Origin: Sphingobacterium sp.
Lineage (GTDB): Bacteria; Bacteroidota; Bacteroidia; SpSt-205
Direction: 5' to 3'
Assembly: GCA_028276345.1 (NCBI GenBank)
Contig: JAPYWM010000044.1
Coordinates: forward strand, 1 to 8,626
DNA: 8,626 nt
Position numbers and translations under genes: made by a program. Below the pieces are notes generated by a model. The model worked only from the letters and a program-made list of their open reading frames with translations, ran no database searches and was not told where the DNA came from. Within the stretch, counting starts at the first letter, position 1. The number at the start of each line of letters is the position of its first letter. Shown piece after piece: positions 1-6,053 of the stretch.

Positions 1-1
1 C

Positions 2-625
2 AGAATCATCCCCAAGCGGGTGCAGGTGGCGTGGGATGGGATCGCTGTCATCGGCCATCCAAATCGGCGCGACTCTACGCTACGCTGGGATAGCCTTCGT
101 GCCTGGCTGGGAAGACCAGACAATCCCTACACCTTCGTCGTAGAAGCCGGTGCTGGCTCCAGTGTCTTCTTGTACTTGCGAGATAGCCTCCTATCTGGTG
201 AACTTCCCCAAGCTAAACTATACCGACTGGATAGTTTGCCGGCTATTTTGGACTTTGTAGAGAAAAATGTGCGGGCGGTGGGCTTTGTGGGGGCCTCATG
301 GGTGTGCAATCCGCAAGACTCGGTGAGTCAGAGCTTCCTGGAGCGGGTACGGGTTTTCTGGGTAGCCGGGAAAGGCCGTACAGATTATTATCCACCGGTA
401 GCAGGATATATCCGGCCGGGGTACTATCCGCTAGTGCGACCTGTGTGGGCACTCAACCGGGAGCCCCGTATGGGCGTAGCCACCAGCTTTATTGCCTTTC
501 TGGCCGGGCCTGAGGGGCAGCGCATCCTGCTTAAGGCGGGCCTTTTTCCTGCCCGTTCCCCCGTGCGCCTCATAGAGCTCAAAGAAGAGCAGATAAACGT
601 GGGGGCTGCGGAAGAAAAAAAGTAA
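2..625 (+). CDS. PstS-like phosphate-type ABC transporter substrate-binding protein, C-terminal part (5' truncated)
   Basis: The reading frame is open to the left edge of the window, so the N-terminus, including any signal peptide, is missing; about 207 residues remain. The visible part resembles the second half of the PBP-like PstS family found in Bacteroidota. It has a 'V..DGIAVI.HP.N.DSTL' strand near the start, and near the end a FLAGPEGQRILLKAGLFPA segment typical of these proteins, followed by PVRLIEL. Family members are periplasmic or lipid-anchored proteins that bind phosphate or a similar oxyanion for an ABC importer. The protein ends in a short charged tail (GAAEEKK) and TAA. No pstC/A/B gene is visible, so the ligand is inferred from the family only. 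The next gene converges on it. Confidence 0.75.
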   Translation, partial: RIIPKRVQVAWDGIAVIGHPNRRDSTLRWDSLRAWLGRPDNPYTFVVEAGAGSSVFLYLRDSLLSGELPQAKLYRLDSLPAILDFVEKNVRAVGFVGASWVCNPQDSVSQSFLERVRVFWVAGKGRTDYYPPVAGYIRPGYYPLVRPVWALNREPRMGVATSFIAFLAGPEGQRILLKAGLFPARSPVRLIELKEEQINVGAAEEKK

Positions 626-775
626 GGCGGGGGCCCATCCTATATTCTCCTGCGATCTTGCGTCTGATAGGCGATAGATGCTAAAACCTTTCCGATAGTG
701 GCCCGGCGACACAAGCATTTTATAGATTGGGCAGGGCTTATGTTTCCCTATCTGGCCGCCCGTTTGCCCTGCGGC

Positions 776-783
776 TAAATTTG
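776..783 (+). promoter_or_regulatory. Orphan TAnnTTTG promoter-like box
   Basis: TAAATTTG matches the Bacteroidota -7 consensus. It is the only one of six exact matches in the window (both strands) that is not directly in front of an ATG. It is followed by AGGC and a TTG opening only an 8-codon frame. It could drive a small non-coding RNA towards 925, or be a chance match. No TTG-type -33 element is at the expected distance. Confidence 0.3.
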
Positions 784-884
784 AGGCTTGCGTTGCGCTC
801 CCCCGGAGAGCTGACCACCAGGCATGAGAGGGGAGAGGCCTATTACCTTCTGCGTGAGAGAAATATAGGGTTTCCCGAGACGCT

Positions 885-902
885 CTTCGGCGGGTGCCGA
901 AG
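885..902. terminator. Hairpin downstream of the AAA+ ATPase gene (possible 3'-end structure)
   Basis: CTTCGGC-GGGT-GCCGAAG is a perfect 7-bp stem with a 4-nt loop, lying 22 nt beyond the ATPase stop codon as read on the - strand. No T-run follows the stem closely on either strand; on + the T6 run starts 17 nt later. It may therefore be an mRNA 3'-end stabiliser rather than a true intrinsic terminator. Confidence 0.35.
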
Positions 903-924
903 CAGGGGGGCCGAGACGATTTTT

Positions 925-2412
925 TCAATCTTCTTCTTCGTCCTCGTCATCGTCGTCGGAGGTGCGCTTGAGCATGTCGCCGAGGATGTCTTTGAGGGTG
1001 ATTTCCTGTTCGGATACGGCGCGGCCGAGGAGCGAGAGATCGGCGAGGCCGTGGAGGACAAGTTCCATCCAAGTGTAGGGGGAGCCGGGAAGGCGCATAC
1101 TTTCTACGAGCTGCAGGAGGGCGGGGATTTTGCGCAGTTGCTGCTGGTACTCGGCATCGGACGCCCACCGGGAAAGCGAAAGGGTATTGCCGGCATTGAA
1201 GTAATCAATGATGGGCTTGTAGGGATTAGGCTGGGAGCTGCGGCGAAACTTCTCGGGGGAGGGGAAGTGTGCTAAAAATTCCTCCCGCATAGCCTTATGG
1301 AAGAGGTGGAAGCCTACGGTCTGGATGCCTTCTTTTTCGCCCTCATAGACGAGCTCGATTTTGCCGATGATAGCGGGGAGGGCCCCATATATGTCTATGA
1401 GGCGGACGGTGGTGTGGGACTCGCCCTGGAGGAGGCAGCGCTGCTCCGCTGTAGCCATGACACACTCGTACGTAGTGATAGTAAGACGTGCTGAGACACC
1501 GCTTTTCTGGTCAATGTACTCACTCTGGCGGGCGATGAAGCCAATCCGCTCAATGGTGTTTGCGACCACGTCGGGCATGATGACCCGGGCCTTGGTGTCA
1601 GGGTGAATACGAGCCTCCTGCTGGGTGATGCGCCGGCTACTCTCAATGCTGCGGGGATAATGGGTCAGAATCTGACTCCCAATGCGATCCTTGAGTGGCG
1701 TGATGATGGTACCCCGCTGCGTATAATCTTCCGGGTTTGCCGTGAAGAGAAACTGAATATCCAGCGGCAGCCGAAAACTATACCCGCGAATCTGGATGTC
1801 TTTTTCTTGGAGGATGTTGAAGAGCGCTACCTGGATGCGGGGCTGAAGGTCAGGCAGCTCATTGATGACGAAAAGGCCACGATGCGCCCGGGGAATCAGA
1901 CCATAGTGGATGATGCGCGGGTCGCTATAAGGAAGCTTGAGCGTGGCCGCCTTAATGGGGTCGATGTCCCCAATGAGGTCCGCTACGGACACATCGGGGG
2001 TGGCGAGCTTCTCGATGTAGCGCTCTTCGCGGGCGATCCAGCGAATGGGGGTGTCATCGCCGGCTTCGGTAACGATGAGCTGGCCTTCGGCGGTGATGGG
2101 GTGAAAAGGGTCCTCGGGGAGTTCGGTACCCTCAATGGCAGGAATGTAAGGGTCTAAGAGCTCTACCATGAGGCGAGCTAAACGCGTTTTGGCTTGCCCC
2201 CGCAGCCCTAAAAGCAAAATATCATGCCGGGCCAGAATAGCCGTACGAAGTTGCGGCAAAACCGTCTCATCGTAGTCATAGATGCCCTTGAAGAGCGGCC
2301 GACCCTCCCGTAGGGCAGCGATCAGGTTTTCTCGAAGTTCGGTTTTGACAGAACGGGTGCGGTATTGGGCGGCTTTGAGCTGTCCGAGCGTACGCAAACG
2401 GGTGTAGTCCAT
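925..2412 (-). CDS. AAA+ ATPase of the magnesium-chelatase ChlI/MoxR type
   Basis: This is a 495-residue AAA+ ATPase. The Walker A motif is GLRGQAKT at residues 69-76. Walker B is FVINE around 181-185, sensor 1 lies in FTANPEDY at 223-230, and a sensor-2-like SARLT is at 307-311. The arrangement resembles ChlI/MoxR proteins and the 'sigma-54-interacting' ATPases annotated in Bacteroidota. Relatives act as chaperone-like remodelling ATPases, usually with a VWA-domain partner, but no partner gene follows here. Absence of bch/chl genes argues against true chlorophyll synthesis. The last ten residues (486-495) are all Asp/Glu, an unusually acidic tail. ATG at 2412 lies 21 nt after the pdxH stop, so it is probably the last gene of the ilvE-pdxH operon. 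Its actual substrate is unknown. Confidence 0.85.
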   Translation of the reverse strand: MDYTRLRTLGQLKAAQYRTRSVKTELRENLIAALREGRPLFKGIYDYDETVLPQLRTAILARHDILLLGLRGQAKTRLARLMVELLDPYIPAIEGTELPEDPFHPITAEGQLIVTEAGDDTPIRWIAREERYIEKLATPDVSVADLIGDIDPIKAATLKLPYSDPRIIHYGLIPRAHRGLFVINELPDLQPRIQVALFNILQEKDIQIRGYSFRLPLDIQFLFTANPEDYTQRGTIITPLKDRIGSQILTHYPRSIESSRRITQQEARIHPDTKARVIMPDVVANTIERIGFIARQSEYIDQKSGVSARLTITTYECVMATAEQRCLLQGESHTTVRLIDIYGALPAIIGKIELVYEGEKEGIQTVGFHLFHKAMREEFLAHFPSPEKFRRSSQPNPYKPIIDYFNAGNTLSLSRWASDAEYQQQLRKIPALLQLVESMRLPGSPYTWMELVLHGLADLSLLGRAVSEQEITLKDILGDMLKRTSDDDDEDEEED

Positions 2413-2433
2413 CGTAGCTCAAAGTAACAAAAA

Positions 2434-3069
2434 TCAGGGCGCTAAACGGATAGATTTCCAGCCGTCGCCTTCGCGCGTGTAGAGAAAGCGGTCATGGAGG
2501 CGGCTGGGCCGTCCCTGCCAGAATTCCAGCTTTTCTACCTTTATCTGATAGCCGCCCCAGTGTGGTGGGCGTGGAATAGGGCCAGGCGGGGGATAAAGGG
2601 TCTGAATGGCTTTGAAGCGGGCTTCCAGGAAGGCGCGGTTAGGCACAGGCTGGCTCTGAGGCGAAGCCGCTGCCCCTACCTGACTCTCGTATGGCCGGCT
2701 GGCAAAGTAGGCATCGCTTTTTTCAGGCGGGGCGGGGGAGGCTACCCCCTCAAACCGCACCTGTCGCTCTAACTCCCCCCACCAGAAACACCCTGCTACC
2801 CACGGCTGCCATGCTATCTCTCGCCCTTTTGCACTTTGGTAGTTCGTATAAAAGTACAGATAGGGCGGCTCAAACCCCTTGAGGAGGACGATGCGCACAT
2901 GGGGGCGGTCATCGGCGGTAGCCAGCGCAAAGGCATTGGGCTCTACGAGCTGGGCTTGAATGGCTTCGGCGAGCCACCGCTCTAAAAGGACGAAGGGGTC
3001 TGCGGGGAGGTCTTCTTCGGAGAGGGTGGCGCGGCGATACTCCTGCCGTAAATGCGCTATATCTTCCAT
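2434..3069 (-). CDS. pdxH: Pyridoxamine 5'-phosphate oxidase
   Basis: This FMN-dependent enzyme (EC 1.4.3.5) oxidises pyridoxamine or pyridoxine 5'-phosphate to pyridoxal 5'-phosphate in the cytosol. The 211 residues match the normal family length. Family landmarks occur in order: R59-IVLLK64-G, FYTNYQSAKG at 73-82, WWGELERQVRFEG at 96-108, RPYESQVGAAASPQSQ at 125-140, HWGGY at 170-174, RLHDR at 190-194 and a C-terminal W...RLAP. The gene overlaps the end of ilvE by 13 nt, which suggests translational coupling. The pairing makes sense because IlvE needs the PLP that PdxH produces. No start-site ambiguity or missing key residue was noticed. Confidence 0.96.
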   Translation of the reverse strand: MEDIAHLRQEYRRATLSEEDLPADPFVLLERWLAEAIQAQLVEPNAFALATADDRPHVRIVLLKGFEPPYLYFYTNYQSAKGREIAWQPWVAGCFWWGELERQVRFEGVASPAPPEKSDAYFASRPYESQVGAAASPQSQPVPNRAFLEARFKAIQTLYPPPGPIPRPPHWGGYQIKVEKLEFWQGRPSRLHDRFLYTREGDGWKSIRLAP

Positions 3070-4115
3070 ATCCAGTCGGGTTGTAGGGTGGTTTCACCGG
3101 CTAAGAGGCTGTAATAGGCCGCCCGGGCTTTTTCGGCGATGGTAGGCTGGGCGGCAGACAGCTCATACCGCTTGCCCTGATAGTGCAGCGCCGTAATCGG
3201 GATAACCGTGGCGGCAGTGCCCGTACCAAATACCTCTACAAGCGTCCCGCTTGTAATGCCTTCTATTACTTCCTGGATGGAAATGTCGCGGGCTTCGGTG
3301 GGGTGGCCTGCCGCTTGCAAAAGGGCGAGGATAGTATCCCGAGTAACGCCAGCTAAGATAGTGCCTCTTTCCAGTGAAGGCGTCGTAACTCGTCCATCCT
3401 TCCAGACAAAGAACACATTCATGGTGCTGAATTCCTCCACCCAGCGCTTTTCGCAAGCATCCAGCCATAGCGTCACTTGACAGTCGGCGGCCTGCGCTCG
3501 GGCATTACTGATGAGAGCGGTCGCGTAGTTGCCGGCCATCTTGACATTTCCGGTGCCGCCCGGTGCGGCCCGGCTGTACTCGGTCTCCACGTAAGCAGCC
3601 ACAGGCTGTGTATAATAAGGCCCCACCGGCGAAAGAAAAATGGCGAATAGATACGACTCTGAGGTACGCACCCCCACATAGGGGTCTGTTGCAAAATAAA
3701 ACGGCCGAATATAGATGGCTTGCTTCAGAGTGGGGGGGAAAAGGTAGGACTCTTTCAGGAGAAGCTCTCGCAAAAGCGTTTCAAATAGGTCGAGGGGAAT
3801 AGGAGGCATAGATAGGCGAGCTGCGGAGAGATTGAGGCGACGGGCATGGTCCTCGAGGCGAAAAACAAAGCGTGTGCCATCGGGTCGCTGGTAGGCCTTC
3901 ATTCCCTCAAAAAGGGCCTGCCCATAATGCAGCGCATGCGTAGCCGGATGGAGCCGAAAATCCTGGAACGGCTGGAGGCGGGCTTCATCCCACTTGCCAT
4001 TCTGGAAGTAGGCCAGCGCGATATGCTGACTAAATATCCGGCCAAAAGGTAGGCGCTCCCAGTCCAACGCAGGCGGTGGTGTCGCCGGCGCCTCATAGCT
4101 AATCAGCCAGCTCAT
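3057..4115 (-). CDS. ilvE: Branched-chain amino acid aminotransferase (class IV, PLP-dependent)
   Basis: This 352-residue protein is of the longer BCAT type; it transfers amino groups between Leu/Ile/Val and 2-oxoglutarate in the cytosol. The PLP-binding lysine is K192 in GTGNVKMAGNYA. Other family motifs are HYGQALFEGMKAY at 63-75, EEFSTMNVFFV at 227-237, LERGTILAGVTRDTIL at 248-263 and EVFGTGTAAT at 294-303. The third of these usually reads E.GTMN, so Ser replaces Gly. It is the first gene of a leftward operon, followed by pdxH (13-nt overlap) and the AAA+ ATPase. ATG at 4115 is supported by the TATCTTTG box ending 4 nt upstream, leaving essentially no 5' leader. The exact amino-acid preference cannot be read from sequence. 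Confidence 0.95.
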   Translation of the reverse strand: MSWLISYEAPATPPPALDWERLPFGRIFSQHIALAYFQNGKWDEARLQPFQDFRLHPATHALHYGQALFEGMKAYQRPDGTRFVFRLEDHARRLNLSAARLSMPPIPLDLFETLLRELLLKESYLFPPTLKQAIYIRPFYFATDPYVGVRTSESYLFAIFLSPVGPYYTQPVAAYVETEYSRAAPGGTGNVKMAGNYATALISNARAQAADCQVTLWLDACEKRWVEEFSTMNVFFVWKDGRVTTPSLERGTILAGVTRDTILALLQAAGHPTEARDISIQEVIEGITSGTLVEVFGTGTAATVIPITALHYQGKRYELSAAQPTIAEKARAAYYSLLAGETTLQPDWIWKI

Positions 4116-4119
4116 GGGA

Positions 4120-4127
4120 CAAAGATA
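4120..4127 (-). promoter_or_regulatory. -7 element of the ilvE operon promoter
   Basis: Read on the - strand the sequence is TATCTTTG, an exact TAnnTTTG match, then TCCC and the ilvE ATG. A 4-nt gap puts the expected transcription start at or beside the ATG, so the mRNA is probably leaderless. No convincing -33 TTG lies 19-21 nt upstream. Confidence 0.65.
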
Positions 4128-4143
4128 CTCTTACTTGACAAAC

Positions 4144-4151
4144 TACCTTTG
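4144..4151 (+). promoter_or_regulatory. -7 element of the ldcA promoter
   Basis: TACCTTTG is an exact TAnnTTTG match, then AGGC and the ATG of the LD-carboxypeptidase gene. The geometry mirrors the ilvE box on the other strand. The two boxes are separated by only 16 bp, so the two promoters must overlap physically. No clear -33 TTG is present. Confidence 0.65.
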
Positions 4152-4155
4152 AGGC

Positions 4156-5082
4156 ATGCAGTGGCCGGCCCCCCTCACACCCGGTAGCCGCATAGCCCTG
4201 GTAGCCCCCAGCCGTCAGGTGCTCCCCTCAGAACTGGAACCTTTTTTTCAATTCTGCGAAGCGCAGCGCTGGCAGGTGGTCTTTGAGCCGGAGGATCTAT
4301 ATGCCAGTGATGGATTTTTTGCGGGGACAGACGCCCATCGGGGAAAGATTTTGCAGGAAATGCTGGATGATGCACGTATTCAGGCGATATGGGTAGTGCG
4401 TGGGGGACATGGCTCTTCGCGTATCTGGCCGGCGCTCAGGTGGGAGGGCTTTCGGCGGTATCCGAAGTGGGTTATTGGTTTTAGTGATGCGACGCCGCTT
4501 TTGTGGGGGGCGGTGTTTGCGGGGGTAGTGGCGTTACATGGGCCGGTGGCCGTGCAGGTGCCCCACCGCCTCACGAAAGCCGCCCTGGAGCGTCTGATGG
4601 GCCTTCTGCGGGGAGAAGACCCCCTGCCTCTCCGATGGCGACGCCAGCCCTGGCACGCCTGGCAAAAGGGCACCGCTGAAGGCTACTTGCTGGGCGGCAA
4701 CCTCTCCCTCCTATCCACCCTGGTGGGCACGTCTCTGGACTATCGCCATTTCGGGAGGCCGGCGCTGCTTTTCTGGGAGGAGGTAGGGGAGTATTACTAC
4801 CGGCTGGACCGGCTCTTGTGGCACCTGCGGAATGCAGGGTGGCTTCACCAGAGTCGGGGCCTCCTTATCGGGGCCCACTCAGCCCTCTCAGATGACGAAG
4901 CCCGTCCCTTCAGCCGAACCCTCAAAGAAATGGTGGCGGATGTGACTAAGGACTTTGGAGGGCCGCTCGCGATGGGGGTGCCAGTGGGTCACGTGGCCGA
5001 AAACTACCCCCTTCCGTTGGGGGCCTCGGGACGCTTCGTGGTAGAAGAAGCGGAAGCGCTTCTCAGTTTTTTGCGGGCGTAG
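4156..5082 (+). CDS. ldcA: LD-carboxypeptidase, peptidase family S66 (murein tetrapeptide carboxypeptidase)
   Basis: S66 enzymes remove the terminal D-alanine from murein tetrapeptides during peptidoglycan recycling. The 308 residues match the family length. The parts of the catalytic site are visible: the nucleophile S110 in IGFSDAT, E208 in LFWEEVGE, and H279 in PVGHVAENYPLPLG. Other signatures are VRGGHGSSR at 81-89 (commonly RGGYG, here His for Tyr) and GGNLSLLSTLVGT at 180-192. No signal peptide is apparent, so cytoplasmic action is expected. It is transcribed alone from a probably leaderless promoter. Its last 20 nt overlap the 3' end of the converging phosphatase gene, and the overlap region contains a hairpin followed by T6. 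Related microcin-immunity (MccF-like) proteins share this fold, but nothing here points to that role. Confidence 0.92.
   Translation: MQWPAPLTPGSRIALVAPSRQVLPSELEPFFQFCEAQRWQVVFEPEDLYASDGFFAGTDAHRGKILQEMLDDARIQAIWVVRGGHGSSRIWPALRWEGFRRYPKWVIGFSDATPLLWGAVFAGVVALHGPVAVQVPHRLTKAALERLMGLLRGEDPLPLRWRRQPWHAWQKGTAEGYLLGGNLSLLSTLVGTSLDYRHFGRPALLFWEEVGEYYYRLDRLLWHLRNAGWLHQSRGLLIGAHSALSDDEARPFSRTLKEMVADVTKDFGGPLAMGVPVGHVAENYPLPLGASGRFVVEEAEALLSFLRA
5046..5072 (+). terminator. Hairpin plus T6 at the convergent ldcA/PP2C junction
   Basis: AGAAGCG (5046-5052), loop GAAG, CGCTTCT (5057-5063) form a perfect 7-bp stem; CAG and a run of six T (5067-5072) follow on the + strand. This has the form of an intrinsic terminator for ldcA, but it lies before the ldcA stop codon (5080-5082). 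On the - strand the stem begins at the PP2C stop codon. Coding constraint could explain the sequence. Confidence 0.4.
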
Positions 5083-6049
5083 GGGGGGCTGGTGCCGCGG
5101 AGTCGCGTTTAGAAGTATCGGGCCGCAGGGAATCTGCCGAGGTTTGTGTTTGTGCTCGTGTAGAGTCTGCATAGGCAGGGGGGGGAGCCTCGCTACGTTT
5201 CTCGGCAAGGTAAAAGCCCCCCATTCCGGCCAGCAGCGCTACGCCGGTGATGAGGAGGCCGAGCCCTACTAAGTAAGGCACCCGCTCACGCGGGGAGGGG
5301 GCGGCTTTTAGCTCGGGAGCCACCAGGATAGCAGTGACATTGTCATACCCGCCCTCATTGAGGGCTGCTTGGATGAGGGCTTTGATCTTTTCTGGAAGGG
5401 GCTGGGCCTTGCCCAGAATCTGCGCAATAGTTTCCTCTGGCACATAGCCCGAGAGCCCATCACTGCACAGAAGAAAGCTATCGCCTGCCTGAACTTTCAG
5501 GGGCACCGGGGAGGCCTCGGCAAGAAAGATATCCTTTCCGCCGCCCAGGGAAAGCAAGAGCTGGTTGCTTTCAGGATGGCGGTAAGCCTGGGCCGGGGTA
5601 ATGAAGCCGGCTTCCACATACCAGGCGACGAGGCTATGGTCGCGGGTCAGCGTTTGGAGCTGACCTTGGCGGTAAAGGTAGAGGCGGCTATCGCCCACGT
5701 GGGCCCACCAGGCTTCGCCATGAGGGGTCAGGAGAAGTATGACGGCTGTGGTACCCATGTGTGAGCTGCCTATGCCCTGGGCTGGCGCCTGTTGGATGGT
5801 CAGGTGCGCTGCATGCAAACTCCGCCTTAGCCAGTAGTCCGGGCGCTCCCCCGTCCCCGCCTGCGAAAGCACTGCCTGAATCGTCTGGATAGCGAGTGTA
5901 GCGGCCACTTCCCCCGCCTCATGCCCGCCCATCCCATCACACACCACAAATACCTCGCCTAAGGGACAGGAAAAGACCGCGTATCGGTCCTCATTGATCT
6001 GCCGGTGGAGGCCAAGGTGCGTCTCAGCCGCCCAGGTGGGCTTATTCAT
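5063..6049 (-). CDS. PP2C-type Ser/Thr protein phosphatase with C-terminal transmembrane helix
   Basis: PPM/PP2C enzymes remove phosphate from Ser and Thr using two metal ions. The 328-residue protein has the expected motifs: NED at 19-21, VCDGMGGHEAG at 36-46, MGTTAV at 98-103, HVGDSRLYLYRQG at 117-129, TRDHSLV at 135-141, CSDGLSGYV at 195-203 and GGYDNVTAILV at 233-243. Metal-binding aspartates D21, D38, D197 and D236 are all present. A hydrophobic helix at about 258-281 is followed by a Thr/Ser/Pro-rich tail of about 45 residues, so the catalytic domain should be cytoplasmic and membrane-tethered. ATG at 6049 is preferred: a longer in-frame start at 6262 would add 71 residues antisense-frame to the upstream FHA domain with no PP2C similarity. 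Only 4 nt separate it from the VWA-FHA gene, so they are surely co-transcribed. It probably opposes a Hanks-type kinase not present here. Confidence 0.92.
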   Translation of the reverse strand: MNKPTWAAETHLGLHRQINEDRYAVFSCPLGEVFVVCDGMGGHEAGEVAATLAIQTIQAVLSQAGTGERPDYWLRRSLHAAHLTIQQAPAQGIGSSHMGTTAVILLLTPHGEAWWAHVGDSRLYLYRQGQLQTLTRDHSLVAWYVEAGFITPAQAYRHPESNQLLLSLGGGKDIFLAEASPVPLKVQAGDSFLLCSDGLSGYVPEETIAQILGKAQPLPEKIKALIQAALNEGGYDNVTAILVAPELKAAPSPRERVPYLVGLGLLITGVALLAGMGGFYLAEKRSEAPPPAYADSTRAQTQTSADSLRPDTSKRDSAAPAPPTPAKN

Positions 6050-6053
6050 TCTG

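Larger units (their letters stand above)
626..924. other. Intergenic region between converging genes, no protein gene recognised
   Basis: This is 299 bp between the 3' ends of the PstS-like gene and the AAA+ ATPase gene. The open frames crossing it (for example 727-1275 + and 431-928 -) run deep into antisense of the flanking genes and encode nothing recognisable. It contains a TAAATTTG box on the + strand (776-783), a 7-bp inverted repeat GCAGGGC/GCCCTGC with a 28-nt loop (731-772), a perfect hairpin at 885-902 flanked by the direct repeat CCGAGACG (875-882 and 911-918), and a T6 run at 920-925. No tRNA, SRP RNA, RNase P or tmRNA motif was seen. Confidence 0.6.

Noticed and set aside
431..928. 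165-codon frame on the - strand with a TTG start overlapping the ATPase stop codon
   Set aside because: It continues antisense into the PstS-like gene, resembles no family, and its rare-codon start has no other support.
727..1275. 182-codon frame on the + strand
   Set aside because: More than half is antisense to the AAA+ ATPase gene, whose family motifs are clear; the remainder has no recognisable domain.
1603..2157. 184-codon frame on the + strand
   Set aside because: It lies entirely antisense to the ATPase gene and mirrors its codon structure; no similarity to a known family.
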